The translations under genes and the position numbers were made by a program. The notes beneath the pieces were generated by a model. That model worked only from the letters and a program-made list of their open reading frames with translations, did not search any database and was not told the origin of the DNA. A stretch of DNA of 64,000 bases from DATBLE01 sp963791425 (GTDB lineage: Bacteria; Actinomycetota; Thermoleophilia; Gaiellales; Gaiellaceae). The stretch is from positions 1,054,001 through 1,118,000 of the forward strand of contig CAWBSE010000004.1 of the NCBI GenBank assembly GCA_963791425.1, written 5' to 3'. This document shows, one piece after another, positions 7,763-16,396 of this stretch (positions are counted from its first letter, which is position 1; every line of letters begins with the position of its first letter).

Positions 7763-9082
7763 CTACCTCCTGGTCATCTGTGGAAGGGCGGGCATTTTGC
7801 CCTTGCCCATCTGCTTCATCAGCTTCGCCATTTCCTTGCGTGCGTTCAGGAGCCGTGAGACGTCCTGCACGGTCGTGCCGCTGCCGCGCGCGATGCGCTG
7901 CCGCCGCGACCCGTCGATAGTGTGCGGGAAACCGCGCTCGCGTGGCGTCATCGACAGGATCATCGCCTCGACGCGGGCCAGTTCGCGCTCGTCGATGTCG
8001 ACTCCCTTCAACTGGTTGCCGACGCCCGGGATCATCGAGAGGACGCCCTTCAGCGGCCCCATCTTGCGCAGCATCTTGTAGCTGGAGAGGAAGTCGTCGA
8101 ACGTGAACTCGCCGGCGCGCATGCGCTTCTCCATCTCCGCCTGCTCGTCCGCCTCGACCGCGGCCTCGGCCTTCTCGATCAGCGTGAGCACGTCGCCCAT
8201 GCCGAGGATCCGCGACGCCATTCGGTCGGGGTGGAACCACTCGATCTGGTCGAGCTTCTCGCCGGTCGACGCGAGTTTGATCGGCCGTCCGGTGACCGCG
8301 CGGACGGACAGCGCGGCACCGCCGCGGGCGTCGCCGTCGAGCTTGGTCAGGACGATGCCGTCGAATGCGACCTTCTCCTGGAACGCCTCCGCGACGTTCA
8401 CGGCCTCCTGGCCGGTCATCGCGTCGAGCACGAGCAGGACGTTCGTCGGCTTGACCTCGGCGGCGATCCGGCCGAGCTCCTCCATCAGCGGCTCGTCGAC
8501 CTGGTGGCGGCCGGCGGAGTCGACGATCACGACGTCGGCGCCCTGCTCGGTCGCCCACTTCACGCCGTTCTTCGCGGCGGCGACGGGATCCTTGCGTTCC
8601 TCGCTGTAGACCGGCACCTGGATCTGCTTGCCGAGCTGCTCGAGCTGGTCGATCGCGGCGGGGCGCTGCAGGTCGGCGGCGACGAGCGCCGGCGACTTGC
8701 CGTCCTTGCGCAGCATCAGCGCGATCTTCGCGGCGGTGGTCGTCTTGCCCGAGCCCTGGAGACCGGCGAGCAGGACGGTCGTCGGGCCGCGCTGCGCGAA
8801 GGCGATCCGCGAGTCGCCGCCGCCCATGATCGCGGTCAGCTCCTCATGGACGATCTTCACGACCTGCTGGCCCGGCGTCAGGCTCTTCGCGACGTCCTCG
8901 CCGGCCGCGCGCTCCTTCACGCGGGCGACGAACTCCTTCACGACCTGCAGGTTGACGTCGGCCTCGAGGAGCGCGAGACGGATCTCGCGCATCGCCTTCG
9001 AGATCGATTCCTCGTCGAGCCGTCCGCGTCCGCGGAGGTCGCCGAGAGCGTGCTGGAGCTTGTCGGAAAGCGTGTCGAACAT
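7763..9082 (-). CDS. ffh: Signal recognition particle protein Ffh
   Basis: 439 residues from ATG at 9082. The N domain is followed by the GTPase G domain with GLQGSGKTTT (107-116), a DSAGRHQVDE variant of the usual DTAGR motif, and TKLDGDARGGAAL. The C-terminal M domain, which binds signal peptides and 4.5S RNA, is methionine-rich and ends with KLMKQMGKGKMPAL. It pairs with FtsY, encoded 1.4 kb downstream. Only two bases separate its stop from the rpsP start. Confidence 0.96.
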   Translation of the reverse strand: MFDTLSDKLQHALGDLRGRGRLDEESISKAMREIRLALLEADVNLQVVKEFVARVKERAAGEDVAKSLTPGQQVVKIVHEELTAIMGGGDSRIAFAQRGPTTVLLAGLQGSGKTTTAAKIALMLRKDGKSPALVAADLQRPAAIDQLEQLGKQIQVPVYSEERKDPVAAAKNGVKWATEQGADVVIVDSAGRHQVDEPLMEELGRIAAEVKPTNVLLVLDAMTGQEAVNVAEAFQEKVAFDGIVLTKLDGDARGGAALSVRAVTGRPIKLASTGEKLDQIEWFHPDRMASRILGMGDVLTLIEKAEAAVEADEQAEMEKRMRAGEFTFDDFLSSYKMLRKMGPLKGVLSMIPGVGNQLKGVDIDERELARVEAMILSMTPRERGFPHTIDGSRRQRIARGSGTTVQDVSRLLNARKEMAKLMKQMGKGKMPALPQMTRR

Positions 9083-9164
9083 CGGCTGGAAAGGGTAGCT
9101 ACGGGTGGGACAAGGCCGGAGGCGCGGATTGCGGCGCGACGTGAGCGCGGCCCACACTACGCAC

Positions 9165-9302
9165 GTGTGGTGGCAACGGCGGCCGGTGATCGAGCGGGAC
9201 GACGTGAACGCCGCACTGGCCGCGCTGTTCGATATCCGGCGCGAACTCGAGGCGATTCGTATGCTTCTGCGAGAGGGCAGCGATGAGGAAGATGACTCCT
9301 GA
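9165..9302 (+). CDS. Small hypothetical protein (coiled, acidic)
   Basis: A short plus-strand frame in the gap between ffh and ftsY. From GTG at 9165 it gives 45 residues with an amphipathic helix (ALAALFDIRRELEAIRMLL) and an acidic end (EGSDEEDDS). GTG codons at 9105 and 9141 are possible earlier starts. The helix-plus-acidic-tail pattern looks protein-like rather than random, and its strand is opposite to both neighbours. No function can be assigned. Confidence 0.5.
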   Translation: MWWQRRPVIERDDVNAALAALFDIRRELEAIRMLLREGSDEEDDS

Positions 9303-9468
9303 GGAACGCGCCGAGTGGCAGGCCGGGTACGACGAACGCACACGGCTGATCCTGTCGCGCATCGAGTATGGGCGTGCGCGGGCCGCAGAGGAGCGGCTCG
9401 CCGCCGCCGCGCGGGCCGAGCGCAGGCGCCGCCTGAAGCGGCTCTTCACCGTCGGCCTCGCGCGCTAG
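9283..9468 (+). CDS. Small hypothetical protein (charged helix)
   Basis: 61 residues from ATG at 9283, with a GAGGG ribosome site about five bases upstream; ATG at 9292 is an alternative start. The protein is highly charged and helical (TPEERAEWQAGYDERTRL; then RARAAEERLAAAARAERRRR). It overlaps the end of the preceding small ORF by 20 bases, suggesting a two-gene unit. Function is unknown; a nucleoid- or RNA-associated role would be speculation. Confidence 0.45.
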   Translation: MRKMTPEERAEWQAGYDERTRLILSRIEYGRARAAEERLAAAARAERRRRLKRLFTVGLAR

Positions 9469-9510
9469 GTCGAATTCGCCCGAATGACCTGGGCCGCCTA
9501 GATGGTCATC

Positions 9511-9539
9511 ACGGTCGTCCTGGTTGCCGACCAGGCCGT
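9511..9539. terminator. Hairpin between convergent genes (possible weak terminator)
   Basis: CCTGGT (9519-9524) and ACCAGG (9530-9535) form a perfect stem with a five-base loop. Outer ACGG/CCGT can extend it past a four-base bulge. It lies between the end of the small plus-strand ORF and the end of ftsY. There is no T-tract, so intrinsic termination is doubtful. The rest of 9469-9578 shows nothing recognisable. Confidence 0.3.
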
Positions 9540-9578
9540 CACATCGCGTCGCGACCGTCGGCGCGAGCGGGGTGCCCT

Positions 9579-10529
9579 CTAGGCGCCGACCAGCGCGCGC
9601 GCGAAATCCTGCGGGTCGAACGGCCGCAGGTCGTCGAGGCCCTCCCCCACGCCGATCAGCTTCACCGGCAGGCCGAGCTCGTGGGCGATCGCGACCGCGA
9701 TCCCGCCCTTCGCCGAGCCGTCGAGCTTCGTCAGGACGACGCCGGTCACGCCCGCGGCCTCGCCGAACAGGCGGGCCTGCTGGAGGCCGTTCTGGCCGGT
9801 GGTGGCGTCGACGACGAGCAGCGTCTCGTGCGGCGCTCCCTCGAGCCGGCCGGCGATCACGCGGCGCACCTTCGCCAGCTCCTCCATCAGGTTCACCTGC
9901 GTGTGCAGGCGGCCGGCGGTGTCGACGATCACGACGTCGCGGCCGCGTGATGCGGCCGCCTCGATCGCGTCGTAGGCGACCGCCGCCGGGTCGCCGCCGC
10001 GGGGCGAGCCGACGAAGTCCGCGCCCGCCCGCTGCGCCCATACCTCGAGCTGCTCCTCGGCCGCGGCACGGAAGGTGTCCGCCGCGCCGAGCAGCACCGA
10101 GCGGCCATGCTCCGACAGCTTCGCGGCGAGCTTGCCGATCGTGGTGGTCTTGCCCGTCCCGTTCACGCCGACGACGAGGATCACCGACGGCCGCGCCGAC
10201 AGGTCGAGCGTCCCCGGCTCGCCCAGCAGCGCGGCGATCTCCTCGGTGAGCGGCTCCTCCAGCGACGTCAGGCCGCCGCGCGCCTCCAGCCGGCGCACGA
10301 TCTCCGCCGTTGCCGGGATGCCGACGTCGGCCGTGATCAGCGCCTCCTCGAGTCGCTCCCACGCCTCCTCGTCGGCCGGGTCGAACGCGCCGAGCACCAG
10401 TTGCTGCGTCAGCGCGCGGCGCGACTTCGAGAGCGAGTCGCGCAGGCGCGCGAACACACCCGCGCGCTCCGCATCGGGCTCTGGCGCCGCGCCGGCGTCG
10501 CCCAGGAGCTCTCCCCAGCTGCGCGACAC
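9579..10529 (-). CDS. ftsY: SRP receptor FtsY
   Basis: 316 residues. The NG domain has GVNGTGKTTT (121-130), VDTAGRLHTQVNLMEEL and TKLDGSAKGG. The N-terminal acidic A domain of other FtsY proteins is reduced to about 25 residues, so membrane targeting would rely on the amphipathic helix at the start of the N domain (VFARLRDSLSKSRRALTQQL). It acts with Ffh to deliver ribosomes to the Sec translocon. It is last in the acpP-rnc-smc-hydrolase-ftsY run. Confidence 0.95.
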   Translation of the reverse strand: MSRSWGELLGDAGAAPEPDAERAGVFARLRDSLSKSRRALTQQLVLGAFDPADEEAWERLEEALITADVGIPATAEIVRRLEARGGLTSLEEPLTEEIAALLGEPGTLDLSARPSVILVVGVNGTGKTTTIGKLAAKLSEHGRSVLLGAADTFRAAAEEQLEVWAQRAGADFVGSPRGGDPAAVAYDAIEAAASRGRDVVIVDTAGRLHTQVNLMEELAKVRRVIAGRLEGAPHETLLVVDATTGQNGLQQARLFGEAAGVTGVVLTKLDGSAKGGIAVAIAHELGLPVKLIGVGEGLDDLRPFDPQDFARALVGA

Positions 10530-10532
10530 GCG

Positions 10533-11210
10533 CTAGGCGAGCGCGAGCAGGGCGTTCGCGAGCTCTGCGGGACGCGAGAGCATCGGGCTGTGATCCGTGT
10601 CGATCGTGAACACCGGATCGCACGGCCTCGCCGCCCGCATCGAGCGCTGCTTGTCGATCACGATCGCCCTGTCGCGCAGGCACTCGACGTACGTGCGCGG
10701 GACCGATCCGTTCCGCTCCTCGGTGAGCTGCATCGGCGTCCCGAACGGGTCGAGCGCCTCCGGGATGTTGCGGGCCGACGCGGCGGCTGCGACCTCGTCG
10801 GTGCACTCGCCGTAGAAGGCCTCCCGGCGGGCCTCTTCGGCGACGATCGCCGTGCCCGCGGCCTCGTCGACGAGCAGGTTCGTCTGGACGATGTCGTGCG
10901 CGGCGAGATCGCCGAGCGCCTGCCCGTTCGCAGGCAGGAACGCGGCCACGTACACGAGTCTCGCGATCTGCTCCGGCACCTCTTCGGCCGTCTGCGTGAC
11001 CCACATGCCGCCGGCGCTGTGCCCGACGAGGATCACCGGCTCGTCGGCCGACTCGACCGCCGCACGAATCGTCTCGACGTTGGCGGCCAGCGTCGACCGG
11101 GGCAGATCGACGGTGATCACGCGGTGCCCGGCGGCCTCGAGCAGCGGCGTGACCTCATCCCAGGCCCAGGCGCCGTGCCAGGCGCCGTGGACGAGTACGT
11201 AGGTGGCCAT
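10533..11210 (-). CDS. Alpha/beta-hydrolase (esterase / hydroxynitrile lyase-like)
   Basis: 225 residues. The N-terminal motif VLVHGAWHGAWAW and nucleophile elbow GHSAGG (Ser65) match the small plant MES/hydroxynitrile-lyase-like and bacterial esterase subgroup. The catalytic His is in DTDHSPM (His207). No signal peptide or membrane segment is seen, so it should be cytosolic. Substrate is unknown. It sits between smc and ftsY, whose joint role in this lineage is chromosome and export machinery, so it is probably a passenger in the operon. Confidence 0.85.
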   Translation of the reverse strand: MATYVLVHGAWHGAWAWDEVTPLLEAAGHRVITVDLPRSTLAANVETIRAAVESADEPVILVGHSAGGMWVTQTAEEVPEQIARLVYVAAFLPANGQALGDLAAHDIVQTNLLVDEAAGTAIVAEEARREAFYGECTDEVAAAASARNIPEALDPFGTPMQLTEERNGSVPRTYVECLRDRAIVIDKQRSMRAARPCDPVFTIDTDHSPMLSRPAELANALLALA

Positions 11211-11219
11211 CCCGCGACT

Positions 11220-13682
11220 CTACGCGACCGATGCGGCGACCGCGTCCTCACGCGGCAGCCGGCGCGAGACGATCTGGGAGACGCCGTCGCCGCCCATCGT
11301 CACGCCGTACAGCGCGTCGGCCGCCTCCATCGTGCGCTTCTGATGCGTGACGACGATGAACTGCGCGCGATCGGCGAACTGGCGCAGCAGCGCGCAGAAG
11401 CGGCCGATGTTCGTGTCGTCGAGCGCGGCCTCGACCTCGTCGAGGAGGTAGAACGGGCACGGCCGTGCCAGGAACAGCGAGAAGAGGAACGAGATCGCGC
11501 CGAGCGCCTTCTCGCCGCCCGAGAGCAGCGACAGGCGGGTGACCTTCTTCCCGGCGGGCGAGAGCTCGACCTCGATGCCGTGCTCGCCGCCCTCCTCCTC
11601 GGGCTCGGTCAGCCGCAGCCGGCCGTGACCGCCGGGGAAGAGTGTCGAGGCGACCTCGGCGAAGTTCTTCTCGACCGCGGCGAACGTCTCGGCGAAGCGG
11701 CGGTCGACGGTCTCGGTCAGCTCGTCGCGGAGCTTGCGCAGCTCGTCGAGCGACCGCTCGAGATCCTCGCGCTGCATCTTCAGCTCGGTCAGCCGCGCCT
11801 TCTCCGTCGCGTACTCCTCCTTTGCGAACGGGTTGACGCCGCCGAGCTGCTCGCGCCGCCGCTCGAGCTTCTCGAGCCTGTCGGCCAGCTCGTCGCGCTC
11901 GCCCTCGGAGGGCTCGGCCGCCGCCTGCTCGAAGCGCCGCTGCGCCTCGGCGCGCTCGGCGTCGAGCCGCGCGACCTCGACGTCGACGCCGGCGACGCGC
12001 TCGGACGCCTCCGAGTGCTCGCGCCGAAGCTCGACCTCGCGGCCGCCCAGCGCCCTGAGCTCGGCCGCCAACTCGCCCGCGCGGACGGCGCCACGGTCGG
12101 CGTCGGCCAGCATCGGCGCCTGCAGGCGCTCGACGGCGCGGAGCACGGCCGCCAGTGACTCGACGACCGCCGTCCCCGCGGAGACGAGGATCGGGTCGGG
12201 CAGCCGCGGCACGGGCCGGGACGCCTGGTCGGTGAGCGCGGCCGCCTCGTCGAGGAGCCGCCGCCGCTGCGCCTCGAGCTCGAGCAGCACCGCCTCGGCG
12301 GTGTCGCCGGTGAAGGTGAGGACGCCGCGGGCCGGGTCGTAGTAGTGGCCCTCCAGCGTCACCGAGGGGCCCTGTGCCGAGAGCAGCTGCTCTCGCGGCA
12401 CGACGTCGATGCCGTCGAGCGGCTCGAACGCCCCCGGGCGGACGAGCACGGTCAGGTTGCCCAGGCCACGCTCGCGGGCCTGGTCGAGCATGCGCAACCC
12501 GTCCTCGGGCGTCGACGCGACCAGTGCCGCACCGACCGCCGCGGCGACCGCGCGCTCCTTGCCCTCGTCGACGTCGGTGAGCGAGATCGCGAGCGATGCG
12601 CCCTCCTCGGCAAGGGCTCTTGCAGCGGGGGGCAGGCCTTCGCGCTCGGCGATCGCGCGCTCGAGCGTGGCGGCGCGGGTCTCGGCGACACGTGCACGCT
12701 CGAGCAGGCCGGTGTCGACGGCAGGCGGAGGCTCGCGCAGCCGGCCGAGCAGCGACTCCGCCGCCTCGCGGCGCAACTCCAGCCGCTCCGCGCCGCTGCG
12801 CATGCGGTACAGCAGGGAGGCGTTGCCCTCGCGGCCGCCGGCCGCCTCGGCGAGCGCTTCCTCGGCGCGTCCGCGCTCGGCGAGCAGCGCCTCCAGCTTC
12901 TCCTGGGCCGCCTGCTTCTGGCCGGCGAAGCCGCTACGACGGCCCTGGGCCGTCTCGATCTGGGCGCCGAGCGATGCGATGTCGAGCGCGGCGACACCCG
13001 CGCGCAGCCCCGCGATCTCGACGGCGAGCTTCTCGGCCCGCTCGGCCGCGGTCGCCTGGAGCGCGAGCGGCCGCAGGCGCTTGGCCACCTCGGCCTCGAC
13101 GTCGAGCGCCCGCTCGACCTGCACGGCCACGCGGGAGAGCTTCAGCTCGGCGCGGTGGCGGCGACGCTTGAACTTTCCCAGCCCCGCGGCCTCCTCGACG
13201 AGCGCGCGGCGTTCCTCCGGCTTCGAGGACAGGATCGCCTCGACCCGGCCCTGCGACACGATCGAGCCCATCGCGGATCCGAGGCCGACGTCGGAGAGCA
13301 GCTCGACGACGTCGGTGCGGCGGACGTGCGCGCCGTTGACGAGGTACTGGCCCTCGCCGCCGCGGTGCAGGCGGCGGACGATCGAGACCTCGGAGAAGTC
13401 GATCTCCGGCAGCGCGCCGTCCTCGTTGTCGAACAGGAGCTCGACCTCGCAGTGGTCGGCGCGGGCGCGCGTCGCGGAGCCGTTGAAGAGGACGTCGTCG
13501 GGCTTCTCGGCCCGCATCTCGCTCGGCGCGAGCGAGCCGGCCGCCCAGATCAGCGCGTCGGCGATGTTCGACTTGCCGGAGCCGTTCGGGCCGACGACGA
13601 CGGCGACGCCCGGCTCGAGCCGGACCTCGACCGGTTCGGGGAACGACTTGAAGCCACGCAGTTTGATCGCCCGCAGGTGCAC
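11220..13682 (-). CDS. smc: Chromosome segregation protein SMC, short-armed form
   Basis: 820 residues. Walker A GPNGSGKSN is at 31-39, signature LSGGEKAL at 720-727 and Walker B FYLLDEVEAALDD at 744-756 with catalytic Glu749. A hinge-like domain lies near 345-480. The coiled-coil arms are only about 150-175 residues each (about 170-345 and 480-650), whereas bacterial SMC is usually about 1,150-1,200 residues with arms near 300. The ATPase head is complete and the frame is continuous. SMC compacts and segregates the chromosome with ScpA and ScpB, encoded at 60-61.6 kb. Confidence 0.93.
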   Translation of the reverse strand: MHLRAIKLRGFKSFPEPVEVRLEPGVAVVVGPNGSGKSNIADALIWAAGSLAPSEMRAEKPDDVLFNGSATRARADHCEVELLFDNEDGALPEIDFSEVSIVRRLHRGGEGQYLVNGAHVRRTDVVELLSDVGLGSAMGSIVSQGRVEAILSSKPEERRALVEEAAGLGKFKRRRHRAELKLSRVAVQVERALDVEAEVAKRLRPLALQATAAERAEKLAVEIAGLRAGVAALDIASLGAQIETAQGRRSGFAGQKQAAQEKLEALLAERGRAEEALAEAAGGREGNASLLYRMRSGAERLELRREAAESLLGRLREPPPAVDTGLLERARVAETRAATLERAIAEREGLPPAARALAEEGASLAISLTDVDEGKERAVAAAVGAALVASTPEDGLRMLDQARERGLGNLTVLVRPGAFEPLDGIDVVPREQLLSAQGPSVTLEGHYYDPARGVLTFTGDTAEAVLLELEAQRRRLLDEAAALTDQASRPVPRLPDPILVSAGTAVVESLAAVLRAVERLQAPMLADADRGAVRAGELAAELRALGGREVELRREHSEASERVAGVDVEVARLDAERAEAQRRFEQAAAEPSEGERDELADRLEKLERRREQLGGVNPFAKEEYATEKARLTELKMQREDLERSLDELRKLRDELTETVDRRFAETFAAVEKNFAEVASTLFPGGHGRLRLTEPEEEGGEHGIEVELSPAGKKVTRLSLLSGGEKALGAISFLFSLFLARPCPFYLLDEVEAALDDTNIGRFCALLRQFADRAQFIVVTHQKRTMEAADALYGVTMGGDGVSQIVSRRLPREDAVAASVA

Positions 13683-13694
13683 GCGGAGGGCACG

Positions 13695-14444
13695 CTAACG
13701 ATCGGGGGAGACGGACTGCAGCGCCTCCCGGGCAGCCTCCTGCTCGGCGTCCTTCTTGGTCCGCCCCAATCCGGTGCCGGCCTGGACGCCGTCGATGGTC
13801 GCGGCGCACGTGAACCGCCGGTCGTGGGCCGGGCCCTGCGCCTCGACGACGGTGTAGACGACCTGCTGCTTCCGCCGCGCGAGCGACTCCTGCAGCTCGG
13901 TCTTGTAGTCGACGTGCGTCGTCGCCGCGTAGTCGATCTGATCGGAGAAGGCAGCGACGACCGCCGGGTCGACCTTCTGGAACCCCCACTCCAGGAACGC
14001 TGCGGCCAGCGCAGCCTCGAGCAGCGCGGCGAGGACGTTCGTGTTGTCGGCGAGCTTGGCGAGCTCCTCTGCCGGCATGGCGTGGCCGCCGCGCTCGACG
14101 AGCATCGGCCCGAGCCCGAGCTCGCGGGCGACCAGCGCGCAGCTCTGCCGCGAGACGACGTGCGAGCGGATCTTCGCCAGCTTGCCCTCGCTGAAGTCCG
14201 GGTAGCGGTCGTAGAGCGCCCGCGCGGTCGAGAGCTCGAGCACGCTGTCGCCCAGGAACTCGAGCCGCTCGTACGAGTCCGAGCGCTCGGCCGCCCAGGA
14301 GGCGTGCGTGAAGACGTGCTCCAGCCTCGCGGCCGGAAGCGCGTCGATCAGCCTGCGGAGGGGCTTGGGCCCCGAGGTCTTCGGCCTACTGGTGCGAGAA
14401 GACGTAGTCGACAGCCCCGCCGACGGTGGTGATCTTCTGGGCAT
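13695..14444 (-). CDS. rnc: Ribonuclease III
   Basis: The RNase III signature ERLEFLGDSVLEL (59-71) and second catalytic cluster (LADNTNVLAALLEA) are intact. A double-stranded-RNA-binding domain fills the last 70 residues (DYKTELQE ... GRTKKDAEQEAAREAL). It processes rRNA precursors and structured mRNAs. The only canonical start is ATG at 14444, which overlaps acpP by 59 bases; conserved sequence begins near residue 27, after the acpP stop at 14386, where no ATG, GTG or TTG occurs. The first 25 or so residues may therefore not be made. Confidence 0.93.
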   Translation of the reverse strand: MPRRSPPSAGLSTTSSRTSRPKTSGPKPLRRLIDALPAARLEHVFTHASWAAERSDSYERLEFLGDSVLELSTARALYDRYPDFSEGKLAKIRSHVVSRQSCALVARELGLGPMLVERGGHAMPAEELAKLADNTNVLAALLEAALAAAFLEWGFQKVDPAVVAAFSDQIDYAATTHVDYKTELQESLARRKQQVVYTVVEAQGPAHDRRFTCAATIDGVQAGTGLGRTKKDAEQEAAREALQSVSPDR

Positions 14445-14631
14445 CCTCGTCCGAGATCTTGATCCCGAACTGGTCTTCCAGCTCCATGATCAACTCGACC
14501 AGGTCGAGCGAGTCGGCGTCGAGGTCTTCCTGAAACGACGCCTCGTCGGTGATCTGGTCCTCATCGATGCCGAGCTGTTCGACGAGAACGGCCTTCACCT
14601 GCTCGGCGACTTCTTCTCTCGACGCTGCCAT
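14386..14631 (-). CDS. acpP: Acyl carrier protein
   Basis: 81 residues from ATG at 14631, preceded by AGAGG. The phosphopantetheine site is Ser in EDLDADSLDLVELIMELED (the DSL motif). ACP carries growing acyl chains in type II fatty acid synthesis and supplies acyl groups to PlsX, encoded upstream on the same strand. Upstream in-frame codons toward 14757 are not ACP-like. Confidence 0.96.
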   Translation of the reverse strand: MAASREEVAEQVKAVLVEQLGIDEDQITDEASFQEDLDADSLDLVELIMELEDQFGIKISDEDAQKITTVGGAVDYVFSHQ

Positions 14632-14689
14632 GTATTGACCTCTTTGTTCGTTGGGTTGGGGATGGTAAAGCGCGCCGATCATACACACG

Positions 14690-15667
14690 TCAGGCCGGTG
14701 TTTCCGCCTTGCTCGGCAGGCGGGCGGCGAGCCGACCGGTGATGTCGTGCTCCACACCGCGCGCCGCGAGGCGGATCGCGTTCGCGATCGCGACCTGGGA
14801 CGAGTTCCCGTGGGCGATCACCGCGAGCCCGCGGAGGCCCAGGAGGTACGCCCCGCCGTACGTCTCCGGGTCGAGGCGGCGGCGGAGGCGCCGCGTCGCA
14901 GGCCGGATGATCAGGCCCCCGAGCTTGCCGCGTTTCGTGGCGGTGATCTCGTCCCTCAGGCCCTGGACGACGACGCGGATCGTCCCCTCCATCGTCTTCA
15001 GGGCGACGTTCCCGGTGAAGCCGTCGGTGACGACGACGTCGGCCGCCTTCGCGAGCAGGTCGCGCCCCTCGGTGTTTCCGCAGAAGTTCAGCTCGCTCTG
15101 CTCCAGCAGCGCATGCGCCTCGAGCGTGAGCTGGTTGCCCTTCTCCGGCTCCTCGCCGATCGACAGCAGCCTGACCTCCGGGCGCGCGACGCCGAGGATC
15201 TCCTCGGAGAAGATCGAGCCCATGTAGCCGAACTGCAGCAGGTGCTCGGGCCGCGCGTCGGCGTTCGCGCCGCAGTCGAGGAGCACGGACGGGCCGTCAC
15301 GCGCCGGGAGCGGTGCGGCGATCGCCGGCCGGGCTACACCGGGGATACGCCGGATCTCCAGCAGGCCGGCGGCTAGCATCGCTCCGGTGTTGCCGGCGGA
15401 GATCACCGCGTCGGCCTTGCCCTCTCGGATCGCCCGACACGCGGCGACGAGCGAGCTGTCGGGCTTCGCACGCACCGCCTCCGCGGGCTTCTCGTCCATC
15501 GCGATCACCTGCTCGGCGACGACGTGCTCCAGCCCTCGGGCGTTCAGCGACGCAGGCCCGAAGACGACCGGAATGATCCCGTCGGCGGCAGCCGTGAGCG
15601 CGCCCGCAATGACCTCGTCGGGGCCTCGGTCGCCGCCCATCGCGTCGACGGCAACCCTGACGCTCAT
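14690..15667 (-). CDS. plsX: Phosphate acyltransferase PlsX
   Basis: 325 residues from ATG at 15667 (MSVRVAVDAMGGDRGPDEVI), the normal start for this family. Conserved SAGNTGAMLAAGLLEIRRI and VVVTDGFTGNVALK are present. PlsX converts acyl-ACP to acyl-phosphate for PlsY in phospholipid synthesis. It lies five bases downstream of rpmF and upstream of acpP, the usual rpmF-plsX-acpP order. Confidence 0.95.
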   Translation of the reverse strand: MSVRVAVDAMGGDRGPDEVIAGALTAAADGIIPVVFGPASLNARGLEHVVAEQVIAMDEKPAEAVRAKPDSSLVAACRAIREGKADAVISAGNTGAMLAAGLLEIRRIPGVARPAIAAPLPARDGPSVLLDCGANADARPEHLLQFGYMGSIFSEEILGVARPEVRLLSIGEEPEKGNQLTLEAHALLEQSELNFCGNTEGRDLLAKAADVVVTDGFTGNVALKTMEGTIRVVVQGLRDEITATKRGKLGGLIIRPATRRLRRRLDPETYGGAYLLGLRGLAVIAHGNSSQVAIANAIRLAARGVEHDITGRLAARLPSKAETPA

Positions 15668-15672
15668 GCGCC

Positions 15673-15861
15673 CTAGTGGAGGTGCGTCGTCAGCGGTTCG
15701 ATGTCGCGGCCCTTGTACGTCTTGCACGTCGGGCACACGCGGTGCGGCACCTTCGGCTGTCCGCAGTTCGGGCAGACGTTCATGCGCGGCGCCTCGATGC
15801 CGTGCTGGGCGCGGCGCTTGTCGCGGCGGGACTTCGAAGTTTTCTTCTTGGGGACGGCCAT
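15673..15861 (-). CDS. rpmF: 50S ribosomal protein L32
   Basis: 62 residues beginning MAVPKKKTSKSRRDKRRAQH. The zinc ribbon is complete (CPNC and CPTC), marking the zinc-binding form. It follows the DUF177 gene by 19 bases and precedes plsX. Confidence 0.96.
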   Translation of the reverse strand: MAVPKKKTSKSRRDKRRAQHGIEAPRMNVCPNCGQPKVPHRVCPTCKTYKGRDIEPLTTHLH

Positions 15862-15880
15862 GGGACGGCGGCCAGTATAG

Positions 15881-16387
15881 CTAGAGCTGTTCCTTGAGCT
15901 TCTCGAGAGCGGCCCAGCGCGGGTCCGAATCGGTTTCCTCGTGCGTGTGCGGCTCGCGGTTCAGGTCCTTCCCGCACACCGGGCAAAGCCCGGCGCAGTC
16001 GGGCCGGCAGAGGATCTTGTCGGGCAGCGCCAGGACGAGCGCCTCGCGCGCCCAGGCGGAGAGATCGAGCCGCTCGTCGACGAAATGCGCGGTGGTGAGC
16101 TCGTCGGTGTCCGGGCTCGTCGCCTGATATTCGCGCAGATCGAGCACCTGCTCGACAACAGCGTCCTCGAGGCAGCGCACGCAGACGCCGTGCAGGCGCA
16201 CCGAGAGGCGGAGGTCGAACACCCAGCCGGTCGTGGCGCGGGTCACCGCCAGCTCGGCCGGGACGGCCTCGGGGACGGAGATGTAACGCACCCCGCCGAG
16301 CTCGACCGGCGCGATCGTCACGTCGATCGCCTCGCGATGCTCCTCGCCCGACCTGACCCGGACGTTCCGGAGGTCGAACATCGTCAT
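15881..16387 (-). CDS. DUF177/YceD-family protein
   Basis: 168 residues. The CVRCLE motif in the first half and the C-terminal CRPDCAGLCPVCGKDLN cysteine cluster are characteristic of YceD/DUF177 proteins. These are widely encoded directly upstream of rpmF and have been linked to 23S rRNA accumulation. The first gene of the rpmF-plsX-acpP-rnc-smc unit. Confidence 0.9.
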   Translation of the reverse strand: MTMFDLRNVRVRSGEEHREAIDVTIAPVELGGVRYISVPEAVPAELAVTRATTGWVFDLRLSVRLHGVCVRCLEDAVVEQVLDLREYQATSPDTDELTTAHFVDERLDLSAWAREALVLALPDKILCRPDCAGLCPVCGKDLNREPHTHEETDSDPRWAALEKLKEQL

Positions 16388-16396
16388 GCGGGGAGG

